Positions 47,361 through 57,226 of a stretch of 57,226 nt of DNA are shown here, one piece after another. Position 1 is the first letter of the stretch. Each line of letters opens with the position of its first letter. The DNA is from Prorocentrum cordatum. Taxonomy: Eukaryota; Sar; Dinophyceae; Prorocentrales; Prorocentraceae. Location of the stretch: assembly GCA_963575745.1 (NCBI GenBank), contig CAUYUJ010017875.1:164642-221867 (forward strand). The letters run 5' to 3'. The notes under the pieces are model-generated. The model did no database searches and had not been told where the DNA came from. It saw only the letters and a program-made list of their open reading frames with translations. A program made the translations under genes and the position numbers.

Positions 47361-47518
47361 TACAGTCGGACCTGACTGGAGAGGACACGCGAGAGGGCAC
47401 GAGACCCTTGCGAAGGCCACATCGCCACTGGGGTGCAAGAAGGCACGTGTCGCGAGGCACAGGGCACAAGGATACCCTTGAGCTGGCAGGGTCGACCTAC
47501 TAATCTGGGCCGACTGTA
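47361..47518. mobile_element. Mariner/Stowaway-like MITE F, copy 1
   Basis: 158 bp including TA at both ends. Begins TACAGTCGGACC and ends GGCCGACTGTA, giving terminal inverted repeats of about ten perfect bases and 14/16 overall. Shares CGACCTACTAATCTGGGCCG and GGTCGACC words with copy 2 at 50746-50902. The TA duplication and short size fit non-autonomous Tc1/mariner elements; no transposase is present. Confidence 0.78.
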
Positions 47519-47639
47519 CGGGCACGACGGTGGCAAGCGTGACCCGCCAGATCAGACGATACGTGGCAAAGAAAAAGCGGGGAAAGAGCACCACGATGAG
47601 GCGACGTCCTTGTCGTTTCAGACGCGCACGTGTATCTGA

Positions 47640-47705
47640 GCACACACACACAAACAAACAAACAAACAAACAAACACACACCAGCACACACTCAAACAAA
47701 CCAAC
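47640..47705 (+). repeat. CA / CAAA microsatellite
   Basis: ACACAC followed by six CAAA units and further CA. Confidence 0.9.
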
Positions 47706-47749
47706 ACATTACGCTACCGAGGAGCCCCGCATATGAATATGATTCCTTA

Positions 47750-48998
47750 CGCCATCGCTCTGCACCCAACCCTCTGCGCACACCCTCTGCGTCGAAAAAG
47801 TGCACGCAAACCACGCTTTGCAAGTGTACGACGGATAGGGCCCCCACCTCCTGCGCACCCCCAGCGGTGTCGAGAAAGTGCCACGCCTGCCACGCTCTGC
47901 GAGCGTGCGACGGATGGCGCCCCCACCCCCAGCTCACCCCCATGTGGTGTCGAGAAAGTGGCACGCCTGCCACGCTCTGCGAGCGCACGACGGCTAGCGC
48001 CCCCACCCCGAGCTCACCCCCCGTGGTGTCGAGAAAGTGCCACGCCTGCCACGCTCTGCGAGCGCACGACGGCTAGCGCCCCCACCCTCCTGCGCACCCC
48101 ATGCAGTGTCGAGAAACTGCCATGCCTGCCACGCGCTGCGAGCGTGCGACGAAAAGCGCCCCAACCCCCTCCGCACCCCCCATGTGCTGTCGTGAAAACG
48201 CTGCGCCTGCCACACTTCGCGAGCGTGCGACGGACGGCGTCCCCACCCCCTGCGCACACCCTCTGCGTCGAGAGGTGCACGCAAGCCACGCTCTGCCAGC
48301 GCACGACGGCCAGCGCCGTTAACCCCGGCGCAAGCCGTGCGGCGTCGAAGCAATGCCACGCCTGCCACGCCTTGCGGGCGTGCGACGGATGGCGCCCGCC
48401 TCATCCGCACACCCATGCGGCGTCGAGAAACTAAAACGGCTGCCACGCTTTGCGAGCGATACGACGGATGGCGCCCGCACCCCCTCGTAGTGTCCCACGC
48501 CTGCCACGCTTCGCGAGCGTACGTCGGATGGCGCCCCAGCATCCTGCTCACACCCTGTGGTGTCGAGACAAGTGCCTCGCCTGCCACGCTTTGCGAGCGT
48601 GCGGCGGATGGCGCTCCCGCCCCTGCGTCTAGACATTGTCACGCCTGCCACGTTTTGCTCGCGCTCGACGGTTAGCGCCCCCACCTCCAGCGAGACCCCT
48701 GCGGCGTCGACGAAGTGCCACACCTGCCACGCTTTGCGAGCGTGCGGCGGATAGCGCCCCCACTCCGTGCGGCGTCAAAAAAAATACCACGCATGCCGCG
48801 CTTCGCGAGCGTACGACAGATAGCGCCCCCACCCCCCGCGCATACCCTCTGCGTCGAGAAACTACACGTCTGCCACGCTCTGCAAGCGTACGACGGCAAG
48901 CGTGCGACGGCTGGCGCCCATACATTGTGCGCACCATCTGCGGCGTCGAAGAAGTGCCACGCCTGCCACGCTTTGCGGCCGTGCGACGGATAGCGTCG
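47750..48998 (+). repeat. Satellite array 2, about 80-bp unit, sixteen units
   Basis: The word CACGCCTGCCACGC or a close variant recurs at 47802, 47882, 47962, 48041, 48121, 48202, 48278, 48357, 48435, 48496, 48576, 48640, 48719, 48788, 48865 and 48958. Most spacings are 76-81 bp, with shorter units of 61-69 bp. Each unit continues TTTGCGAGCGTGCGACGGAT and ends in a C-rich stretch. The period is not a multiple of three, so all frames rotate and no protein is implied. Confidence 0.93.
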
Positions 48999-50015
48999 GG
49001 GCGGAGGGGGCGCTGTGTTGCTGGAGGACAGTGGGGACAAGGGGGCTGGGGCGGGAGCCACGGCGGGGATGAGGGGAAGGGCTAGCGGCAAGCCGAAGGG
49101 GGGGGACGGGGAGGGCGGGGCTGGAGGACGGTGGCGGCGGCGGTGGCCCGCGGGGGGAGGGGGAGAAGTGGGTGCGACGCGAAAACTGAAGTGGTCGGGG
49201 CGGAAGGCCACTGGGCTGCTGGAGGACAGCGGGGGCAGCGGGCGGTGGCGGGGGGCCTGCGTGAGAGGTTGGTGTGCTGCAGCGCGAAAAATAAAAAAGG
49301 TCGGGGCGAAGGGGGCGCTGCGGCGGGGAGGGGTGGGGGGGGGCTGCGACGCGAAAATTCAAACGGTCGGGGCGGAGGGAACACTGGCGCCGCGGGGAAG
49401 GGGGGAAAGGTGGGGGGGATGAGGCGGGGGGCTGCGACGCGAAAAATACACTGATCGGAGCGGGGGGGGGCACTATGCTGCCGGAGGGCAGTGGGGTGAG
49501 ACGGGGGGCGGGGGCGGAGCCCTCGGTGGGGGCAGGGGGTTAGGGGCGGTGGCATGCCGAGGGGAAGGGGTGGGGAGGGGGGCTCGGGGACGGCGGCGGT
49601 GGCGGTGGCCCTGCGCGGGAGGAGGGGATGCGACTGTGACGCGAAGAAGAAAGCGCGTCGGCGCGGAGGGGCACTGGGCTGCTGGAGGACAGCGGGGACA
49701 GCGGGCGGTGGCGGGGGGCTGCGACGCAGAACAAAAAAAGTGGTCGGGGCGAAAGGGCCACTGGGCGACGGGAGGACAGCGGGCGGTGGCGGAGGGGCCT
49801 GTGGGGGGGAGGGGGGGGGGGGGCGTGCGGAGTGGGTGGGTGGGTGGGTGGGCTGCGACGCAACGAATCAAATGGTCGTGGTCGGGGCGGACGGGACACT
49901 GGTCTGCGGGTGGGCAGCGGGGACAGTGGGGACTGGGGAAAGGGGCGTCAGCCTGCAATTGGGAGGAGGGTGGGGAGGGGGGCTGCCACGCGAAAAATAA
50001 AGTGGTCGGAGCTCT
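48999..50015 (+). repeat. Satellite array 3, conserved 30-bp core in G-rich spacer
   Basis: A core of the form GCTGCGACGCGAAAAATAAA then GTGGTCGGGGCGG recurs at about 49173, 49284, 49347, 49431, 49633, 49718, 49850 and 49981. Between cores are G-rich spacers of variable length (about 60-200 bp), often with GCTGGAGGACAGCGGGGACA. The core is better kept than the spacer. Confidence 0.85.
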
Positions 50016-50059
50016 GGACACCCTGTGCAAGAGAATGGACCTCCCTTCCGAACTCCCAT

Positions 50060-50660
50060 TTCATAGGCACTTACACGGATTCCTTTGCACTGAAGGAAGT
50101 GCCCCGTTGGGAGTCAAACGCTTAAGCGTGCCAAAACACCATTCTCGACCTTTCAGCGACAATCTGACTGTTACATCTTGACGATCCTGAATCATCCCAA
50201 AAAGACCATCTGGGACTTCGACACCGCGACTCAGTGTACATGTTGCGCCCTGACAATGTTGAATCGTTCCAACACACCGTTCCTGATAATTTAACCATGG
50301 GATTCCAAAAAAGTTGTGCACTGTTTGAAAACGAATGTACCCGGTGCTGAGGCCAGAACCGCAAATTAACAAGGAACCGCCCTTAATTCGTGAAACTATT
50401 GTGTTTGAAAACGAATGCTCGCGGCGCTACGGCCAGAGCCACATTTTGAAAACGCCCCGCCCTCAAGCCATTTAACTCTTGCAATTTGATTGAAACGACT
50501 GTGCGCGGCGGTGAAGCGAGAACAGTAGTTTGAAAACCATCCGCCCTCAATGCGTGAAGTCTTGCAAATGTTTAAATCAAACGTGCACGGCGCTACGGCG
50601 AGAGCCACATGTTGGAAGCGGCCCGCCGCCCATCTGTGAAACAGATGGCAGCTTGTAAGT
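50060..50660 (-). repeat. Dispersed repeat G, long inverted copy
   Basis: Minus-strand order: four units of about 80-84 bp (GCGCCG words near 50342, 50422, 50506, 50588 on the plus strand), then PWLNYQERCVGTI, then modules GTI.HCQGAT.TLSRGVEVP and a following G.IQDRQ...V.L. Frames 50396-50695 and 50061-50372 carry these. Amino-acid agreement with the plus-strand copy at 34198-34645 is higher than expected from the bases alone by eye. Confidence 0.68.
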
Positions 50661-50745
50661 TCGAGGCTCATGAATGGTAGAGAAACATCAAGCAAAACGC
50701 CCGGCCCGCCCTAACGACCGGCCTCGGGGTGCGACAGGGACGAGT

Positions 50746-50902
50746 TACAGTCGGACTTGATTGGACAGGACACGCGAGATGACACAAGGCCCTTCAGAGG
50801 GCCACACAGCCATAGGAATGAAGGAGGCATGGGTTGCGAGACACAGGTCGCAATGGTACCCTTGATTTGGCAGGGTCGACCTACTAATCTGGGCCGACTG
50901 TA
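50746..50902. mobile_element. Mariner/Stowaway-like MITE F, copy 2
   Basis: 157 bp, same ends (TACAGTCGG ... CCGACTGTA) and interior as the copy at 47361-47518. Confidence 0.78.
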
Positions 50903-51099
50903 TGTATAAGGAGAACGAACCAAGGAGCGAGGAGGCGCAGCAGCCGCCCCCCCCCCGTCGCCGTTGCCCCGTAGGGGATCTCCAGCAGCTCCCCGGAGGA
51001 GGCCGCCTGCAGGAGTCTGCCGCCGTCGGACCCCGGGAGCAGCAGCAGCCCCAGCGCCAGCCTTGCTCGCGCGGGGGTGAGCATCGCTCAAGCGATCCC

Positions 51100-51443
51100 T
51101 ACAATCAACCCGTACACCCTGCGAAATGCTTAAGAAATCATGGGTTAAGAAATTCATAGTCTCAGATCTTGAATAAAAACCCAACATTTCTACTAAAAAC
51201 TTAGGATTTACACTGAAACGTTAAGAATAATCGAGACTCTGGCCGAAAACTTAAGTATTCTTAAGCATCGCCTAAGGTGTACAGTAAGGATGCGCGCTAA
51301 GGATGCAAGGGCCTCGGACGCCCATTTCGAAGCTTCTCGAGCGAGCCGCGGCCAACGAAAGCGGCCAAGGATGGGCCGAGGAGGCAAGGATGCAAGGGTA
51401 CCCTTGGAAAGGCTGCCCATCCTTACTGTGCGGGTTGACTGTA
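51100..51443. mobile_element. Mariner/Stowaway-like MITE K, nested inverted repeats
   Basis: Ends TACAATCAACCCG.ACA and TGCGGGTTGACTGTA are inverted repeats bounded by TA. Inside, ACAGTAAGGATG (51281-51292) is inverted at 51418-51429, and a GTACACC...ATGCTTAAGAA arm near 51111 pairs with the stretch near 51259-51283. It has end similarity to MITE F but a different interior. No coding. Confidence 0.65.
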
Positions 51444-51462
51444 TCCCCACTGGCGTGGACTG

Positions 51463-51566
51463 GGCTCCGCTGGCCGTTTTACCCCCTGCATGGGGTCTAT
51501 CCCCAACTGGGGTGGTGGAATGGTCGGGCTGAGAAATCATGGCCTGGTGGGGATGGGGCCAGGTTA
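51463..51566 (+). repeat. Dispersed repeat B, copy 2
   Basis: Same orientation and landmarks as the copy at 38507-38646. Confidence 0.72.
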
Positions 51567-51829
51567 ACTGGTACTGAGGGGGGTAGGGGGGGAGGGGAAG
51601 AATCGCACCTCCAGAGCGAAATCTAAATAAGACTTCCTGAGACCCGGCGTTGCAATTTCTTCACACCGGGCGTTTTCGTCTGGTTTCGGGCCCCAGGAGC
51701 ATCACGGATCGATCCAGCTCGAAAAACGCCGCAGAAAGATGGGGGCCTGGGGCTGGTCGTGATTTCTCTCGCGATGTTGCAATTTGCTCGCAACGTCGGA
51801 TCTCAGGGCCAATCAAGGAGCTCGCAGGC

Positions 51830-52036
51830 GAGCCCAGAATCGAAAAGTCGGATCGGCGATCGAAATTGATCGGATCGGCGGAAATCGGCAGCCGTGTCGG
51901 GCGAAGTCAAATCGGCGGAGATCGGCAGGCTAATAGGCCTCCACTGAGAAATCGGAATCCGAATCGGAATCCAAAGTCGAATCGGATCGGAATCGGAAGC
52001 CATCGAAATCGAATCGGATCGAACCGAGGGAATCGA
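51830..52036 (+). repeat. AATCGG/GATCGG-rich degenerate repeat
   Basis: Dense 5-7-nt words such as AATCGGA and GATCGGC, often in direct series (about 51950-52020). Similar wording at 16500-16710. Confidence 0.6.
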
Positions 52037-52089
52037 AACGAGCCCTGGCCCGTGCAGCACCGTCGACAGCTGCACGAGTTCCGCGCGTG

Positions 52090-52136
52090 CACGGCCCCGA
52101 GCGGGCACCGCGCGGGAGCGCGCGCTCGGGGCCGTG
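52090..52136. repeat. Perfect 14-bp GC-rich inverted repeat
   Basis: CACGGCCCCGAGCG (52090-52103) and its exact complement (52123-52136) around a 19-nt loop. Confidence 0.88.
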
Positions 52137-52305
52137 GACCGCGCAGAGGGAGGGGCGAGGGAAGGGCTCGGACTTCGGCCTGCAGCTGGAGCTGCCAGTG
52201 GCGCCACCCCTGGCGGCGCACACGAGGGGGCAGGGGGAGGGGGGGGGGAGGGCCTCGTAGAAGGAGGCTGCTCCTTAGAAGGCGCGGGCCTTGCATCTAC
52301 GGATG

Positions 52306-52501
52306 TCGGGGGCGCGCAAACATGGATTAGCGATCCATGGATTTGGCGCGCGGTCGCCAAATCCATGGATCGGGGGAGGTGCCCTCCCCAAAATGCGGCC
52401 GGTGCCGCCTCGCTCGGCGGCGGAAATCCGCGATTTCCCATACGGAGACGGGACCCGTCGCTAATCTACGCCCAGCTTCATCCATGTTTGCGATCGCCTG
52501 A
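52306..52501. mobile_element. MITE family D, copy 2
   Basis: About 196 bp. Termini carry inverted CGCAAACATGGAT (left about 52314-52326, right about 52482-52494). Inside is a perfect 16-bp palindrome arm pair, ATCCATGGATTTGGCG (52333-52348) with its complement (52355-52370) around a 6-nt loop. A smaller hairpin around GGAAATCCGCGATTTCC follows near 52425. The other copy (25826-26018) has decayed arms, so this copy is closer to the parent. Confidence 0.78.
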
Positions 52502-53009
52502 AGATGAGGCCCGCGCCTTCCAGGCAGCCGCCTCCTCCTGGGAAGTCCTCCCCCCTCCCCCTCCCCCCACCCCCCCCTTTGCGCGTGGCCGCGCCCCGAG
52601 ATCTGCAAGGCAGCGCCACCCGCTCCTGCCCCGGGAGGCCTGGGGAGGGAGGGGCGGGGGGCCGGCTCGGAGGGGAAACGTCGACAGGGGGCGGGGGGAA
52701 GGCTTCCATAGAAGGAGACTGGCTCCTCTCGGGGAGGCGTACATCTCGGGTACGGGGGACTCGGGTTGGCCTGACGGGGGCCATCATGGAAATGACGAGA
52801 TCCAATCGGAAACTTGACGCGCGCTACCGCTGCAAACATCCAACGAAAAACGGGACCGTCCAAATCCAGGACTCGCTCGTCAGAAAAAAGTCGGCAAACC
52901 CGAGTTCCGGCTTACTCGAGTCTTACATCTCCCCGATCCTTCTAAAAAAGCTTTCCCCCGATTCCCATGTCGCCGATGGACTGGCCCACGATAGCGAATG
53001 CGCGTGCTT

Positions 53010-53165
53010 CTGGGCGGGGGGACCCACCGGACCCCCATCGGCGATTAGTGGGCGACTGGGGGCCGACGCATCCGTCCCTTAGCCCATCCACACCTGACGT
53101 TGCCCCCTGGTGTCGAGTTCTACCTCGGCCATGGCGGCCCTTCGGGACGATCCCACCAACCCCCA
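53010..53165 (+). repeat. Dispersed repeat C, copy 2
   Basis: Same orientation and landmarks as the copy at 40355-40515. Confidence 0.75.
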
Positions 53166-53369
53166 GACCGCTCACGACGAGGCGCATCTGCTGAAGACCA
53201 CTCTGGCCCCTGGAACAAGTTGTCATTGTTCGCCAGAACGCCGGTGACTGGCCCCGCCCCCCCCTCCCTCCCTCCCCCCCCCGCTCACGTCACGATTCGC
53301 GCCGGCGCCGCGCGGGAATTAGCCCTTTCTGAGCACTCCCAGACGGCGCCAGCGCGAGTCGTGACGCGA

Positions 53370-53575
53370 CCAGCGGTCGTGGTCGTGGTCGTGGGTCTGT
53401 GTGGCCGTGTCGCGCTGTGGCCGTGGCTGTCCGTGGCCGTGGCCGTGGCCGTGGCCGTGGCGGTGACCGTGACCGCCACGTGGGCCGTGGTCGTGGTCGT
53501 GGTTGGTCGTAGTGGTCGTGGTCGTGGTCGTGGTCGGGTCGTGGTCGTCGTCGTGGCCGTGCCCGCGCTCCCCAT
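53370..53575 (+). repeat. GTGGCC/GTGGTC hexamer minisatellite
   Basis: GTGGTC and GTGGCC hexamers in tandem, with short TCGTCG slips. Confidence 0.9.
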
Positions 53576-53872
53576 CTCCCCCCGGTCACGCCTGGCATCG
53601 CCAAAAGTCGGCTTGCAAAATCGAGGCGGCCATCGAACCCAGACCCCCTCGGGTCACGAAAAAGTCACGGCTGGCAGTTTGGGCCAGCTTCGGCCTCCGG
53701 AGGCCCTCGACGGGCACCAGGAACTTCAGAAAACGACTCGGAATGAGAAACCAGTCCCAGGGAATGCGAAGCGACTTCTGGGGGTGGACAGTATGAAACA
53801 TCATGAGAAACCAGAGAAACCGGAGAACCAGAGAATCCAGCTGTATAGAATAGCCTTCATGAATCGGCACGA

Positions 53873-54075
53873 GGGGGGGGGGAGGCGAGGCAGGAGAACC
53901 AGGAGGGAGGGGGAGGGGGCGGAGATTGGAGAAGGGAGGGGAGAACGGGGGAAGGCGGGCAGGGAGGGGAGAGGAAGGGCGAACCTGGAGGGAGGGGGAA
54001 GGGGTGGAGATTGGTGAGAGACGGAGGATACGGGGAGGAAAGAGGGAGGAGGAAGAAGAAGAGACGAGGGAGGAG
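53873..54075 (+). repeat. Polypurine tract
   Basis: G/A-only or nearly so; interrupts the frame of the RT-like scrap to its right. Confidence 0.9.
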
Positions 54076-54263
54076 ACAAGGTTGCCTCCGATTGGCACGC
54101 CGTCGCACTGCTTGAAGACGAAATCGCCGGTGGGAAAGCTCAGGCACAGGAATGCATTGAGGAGTTGTTCGAGCATCTCCAGCTTCCACTGTTTTCTTCT
54201 GCCACGGTAGGATTTGAATATGTTACCACTTAGGATGGCACGGCGCTTGGCGGCGTTTGCGAT
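54069..54263 (-). pseudogene. Penelope-like RT fragment (tentative)
   Basis: The minus strand encodes FKSYRGRRKQ, then NAFLCLSFPTGDFVFKQCDGVPIGGNLVS. The F.F...GDFVFKQ.DGVPIG pattern resembles the motif-B region of Penelope-like element reverse transcriptases, where an aromatic-rich stretch precedes a Gln and G-V-x-x-G. Directly afterwards the frame enters a polypurine tract, so the catalytic Asp-Asp motif is absent. Only about 65 residues are visible and the first codon is not ATG, so this is at most a relic. Confidence 0.4.
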
Positions 54264-54552
54264 CGACACGAAACGTGCGGCCGTGTGGTCGCGTGCTCGT
54301 GTAAACACAGGTGTACGCACCCCAGTGCCGCCTTACTCTGGCTATAGGCACGTCGATGGCGCATTGCGGGACCCGTCGCCATTCAACGCGCCTTGATCAG
54401 CGCTTGCGGTTCGTCGAGGGGGAGAAGGAAGGACCAAGCGGGAACGGGGAGGAGGAGAAGGAGGAGGAGGAGAAGGAAGGCCACATGCGGGATCTATCCC
54501 CCGCACTCGCCCGCGCGCGCGCCGCACGCCTGGCGAGCCGTGCCCGCCGTCA

Positions 54553-56245
54553 GAGGGCGCCGCAATGACTACTACAACATCAACCATCAGCTGTTGAACC
54601 ACAAAGCTAAGACACGTAACATCTGTTGTGGAGACATGGACGCCGAGACCGTGGAGGCAACCCAACGCAGCCCAAAAACGAGTGGGGTACAACGTCCGGC
54701 ATGGGATACAGACTCGACCCGACACAATCGTTATAATTGCTACGACCGCCCTCGCGAGAGCGTCCGAGCACGAGCCGCGTAACAAGCACTCCAAGTACCA
54801 GAAAGAGCTGCGTAACAGGCAGCCCAATGACGACCACCACCGTTACGAGACCAAATACGCCACCAAGACCCACACCAGGAACGACACGACCGTGCAGCCC
54901 GAAAGGGTGCCTAAGTACGTCGCCGTGGAGGTACCGGTGCACAACGGCCGCGCCGCCGATGACGAGTACGACTACGGCCGCGCCGCCGCCCACTATGAGC
55001 ACGACTACGGCAGCTTCTTCGATCGCCACCTGTACTCCTACGAATCTCAGGACTGCTCTGGCTTCCAGAACGTGGCACACTACGACTTGGCAGCCGACGA
55101 CTCCGACTCGAACCTCGGGGACTATGAAAAGAGCGTCCCCTCTGAGCTGCTGCAGCCACCAGCAGAGCCACCAGGGCCACCAGACAACCTGGGGGGGACC
55201 ACAAGCTGAAGTTCGAGGACTACTAGTGCCACCACAGCTACGAGTGCCACCACAAGTTCTTCAAGAGCCACCTGCCGAGCTACGAGAGTCACAGACAGAG
55301 CCACGAGAGCAACAAGCTGAACTTCGGAGACCGTGAGCTAACCTACGTGTACGACAGGCAGGGCTACGAGTCCCACCAGCCGAACCACCAGCAGGGCTAC
55401 GCGGACTACCAGGAGAGGTACAGGAACCACCAGTTCAGCTACGAGAGCCACGACCAGAGCTTCGAGAGGCATCGGCCGAGCCACGGGGTCCACATGCAAA
55501 GCTGCGAGGGCCACAACCTGAGCTTCGAGGGCAACGAGCAGAGCTACTACAGCCACCAGCAGAGCTACCAGGGTCACAAGCGGCCCTTCGAGGACCACAA
55601 GCTGAGCTACGAGGACCACAGGCACAGCTACGAGAGCCACCGGAAGAGCCTGAAGACCCACCTGCCGACCCACGAAAGCCACCAGCAGAGCCACGAGAGC
55701 CACCAGCTGAGCCACGCGGTCGGCAAGCTGAGCTGCGAAGGCCACAAGCAGAACTACGAGGACTAGAAGCTGAACCACGAGGGCCACCTGCTGCGATACG
55801 AGTGCGACTAGCTGAACTACGAAGACCACCAGCTGAGCTACTAGAGGCACCAACTGGGCAACGAAGACAGCACACAGAACTACGAGGACCACAGGCACAG
55901 CTGGTACAGCCACCAGAAATGCTACCAGGGCCCCCAGCAGACCCTCGATGACCACAAGCTGAGCTACGAGGCCGAGAGGCACAGCTGGGAGACCCACTGG
56001 CACCGCCGCAAGGACTGCGAGCTCAGCTACGAGGACCACAGGCACAGCTACGCGAGCTACAAGGACCACCTACTGAGCTACGAGGGCCACAGGCTGGGCT
56101 GCAAGGGCCACACGCAGGGCCACGAGGACCACCAGCTGAGCTACAAGGGCCACCTGCCGAGCAGCGAGAGCCTCAAGCAGAACTACGAGAGCCACCGACT
56201 GGACTACGAGAGCCACGAGCAAAGCCTCGAGAACTTCCAGCACAG
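54553..56245 (+). pseudogene. His/Tyr-rich frame ending in 21-bp array that encodes heptads
   Basis: From about 54553 to 55200 the plus strand has protein-like text rich in Tyr, His, Asn and Asp in frames that shift near 54760 (YYNINHQLLNHK, YQKELRNRQPNDDHHRYETK, DDEYDYGRAAAHYEHDYG). At 55191-55198 a G7 run changes the frame once more. From there 21-bp units code for heptads of the form SYESHQQ / SYEDHRH up to about 56240. In-frame TAG codons occur at 55764, 55809 and 55842 and one near 55224; no TAA or TGA was seen in this frame. It looks like a repeat-bearing gene in decay, or a codon-sized minisatellite that never was one. No family recognised. Confidence 0.45.
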
Positions 56246-56454
56246 TCATCTCCGTCATTCGTTGGTCGTCGTCTCTGTCGTCCCCTTTCCCTGCCTCCCC
56301 CCTTTCCCTGGGCTCGTCGAAGCTCCACCCTTTCCCAGGGACCTCGTCAGCGCGCCAGCCAAAGCAAAGTTGAGCAACTTCGTAATCGAGTCGAAGGGAA
56401 GCCCCTTCCCTTCGATCCCTCCCTCGCCGGGGGGGAGGGGTCCCGGGGGCGGGA

Positions 56455-57125
56455 GGTCAGACGCCCCCCTGGGAGTCCCGGAGCCCAAAAAAGCCCCCAG
56501 ACGGACCAAGAGTGCGCCAAGAGGCCCCAAAGACAGTCCAAGAGAACCCCGAATCGCCGAACGATCTGTCCAAGACGCCTTGACGGCCTCCAGACGGCCC
56601 AAGAGGCCTGCAAAGCGCCCCAAGAGGCCTCCAGGAGCTTTCCCACGAGAGCCCCAAGAGGCAAAAATCATGGATTTCCCATACGTGTTTGACAGATTTG
56701 GCGTTCTTGCCTCTTCCACTTCCCGACGCGCCAAGACGGCCCAAGAGGCCCCCAAGATCGCCCCGAGACGGCCAAGAGGCCCCCAAAAGGTTCCCCTAAC
56801 AGCCGAAGAGGGCCCCAAGACGGCCCAAGACGCCTCCAAGACGGCCCAAGAGGCCCCCAAGACGACTCCAGGAGAGTGTCCAGACGGGGGACCCGAACGG
56901 ACGTTTCGAGCTCTCAGCCCCAAGAGGCCCCCACCCCAAGAGGCCCCGAAGACGCCCCAAGAGGCCCCAAGAGGCTCCCAAGGGGCCCCCAAACTGCCCC
57001 AAGACAGCCCAGGAGAGCCCCAACTCGCCCAGGAGGCCTCCAAGAAGGCCTCGAGACGGCGAAAAAGGAGCCCTGGACGGCCCAAGACGGCCTCAAGAGA
57101 GCCCCAGGCTGTCCCAAGAAAGCCT
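56455..57125. repeat. CCAAGAGG-type block with core
   Basis: Same family as 7435-8060. The core at about 56660-56740 (GAGGCAAAAATCATGGATTT, then CTTCCCGACGCGCCAAGACGG) is the best match to the core at 7683-7745. Both strands stay open for hundreds of codons because T is rare. Confidence 0.72.
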
Positions 57126-57226
57126 CTGGCCTCCTCCTCCCCCTCCTCCTCCTCCTCCTCCTCCTCCTCCTCCTCCTCCTCCTCCTCCTCCTCCTCCTCC
57201 TCCTCCTCCGCCTTCGCCTCCGCCTC
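57126..57226 (+). repeat. (TCC)n microsatellite, runs off right edge
   Basis: TCC repeats to the window end with CGCCTT interruptions in the last 20 bp. Confidence 0.95.

Noticed and set aside
43795-50015. CRISPR-like regular arrays
   Set aside because: Units are continuous tandem copies with no alternation of constant repeat and unique spacer, no cas genes, and the DNA is eukaryotic.
55764-55844. Possible reassignment of TAG as a sense codon
   Set aside because: Array codons end in C or G, so TAG is the stop most easily reached by mutation. The bias needs no code change.
55338-56069. 243-codon very hydrophobic Val/Ala/Leu minus-strand frame
   Set aside because: It is the complement of the 21-bp heptad array; a membrane protein made only of this repeat is less likely than a shadow frame.

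Overview
The window is nuclear DNA of a dinoflagellate. The decisive evidence is at 25532-25582 on the minus strand: an intact 21-nt dinoflagellate spliced leader (begins CCGTAG, ends GGCTCAAG) followed directly by two 15-nt relics of the same leader. This is the signature of mRNA that was trans-spliced, reverse transcribed and reinserted, more than once. The species cannot be told from the sequence. No bacterial operon, rRNA, tRNA or confidently identified cellular housekeeping gene is visible.

Most of the window is repetitive, gene-poor DNA. The left part (1-8.3 kb) has a 5'-truncated LINE reverse transcriptase running off the edge, a foldback repeat, purine/pyrimidine tracts, an 87-bp codon-length tandem array and a 316-bp SINE-like insertion with a perfect 12-bp target-site duplication. 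From 8.3 to 17.4 kb lie long TCC and CAT trinucleotide domains, many with CAG interruptions, including a perfect (CAT)71 run. From 20.6 to 25.6 kb is the one nearly complete gene-bearing element: a minus-strand LINE with spliced leader, ORF1 (coiled coil) and endonuclease-reverse transcriptase, broken by one amber codon and three frameshifts. From 27.5 to 38.3 kb come a degenerate G/C array, CCAAGAGG-type blocks and more CAT/TCC domains.

From 38 to 57 kb there are small dispersed repeats present twice each, four adjacent satellite arrays with different periods (43.8-50.0 kb), two families of mariner/Stowaway-like MITEs, a hairpin-rich MITE, a Penelope-like RT scrap, and a His/Tyr-rich 21-bp array encoding heptads (about 55.2-56.2 kb) with stops in frame. 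Short minus-strand fragments of one SH3-like motif (LNG..G.V..FD....RY.V.L) occur at three places beside low-complexity DNA and may be stranded exons.

The coding content that can be defended is therefore almost entirely retroelement-derived. Most long open frames are translations of microsatellites. A few short protein-like segments (10.3-10.8 kb, 29.9-30.5 kb, 54.5-55.2 kb) are reported with low confidence because dinoflagellate genes can be split by introns that cannot be modelled by eye.
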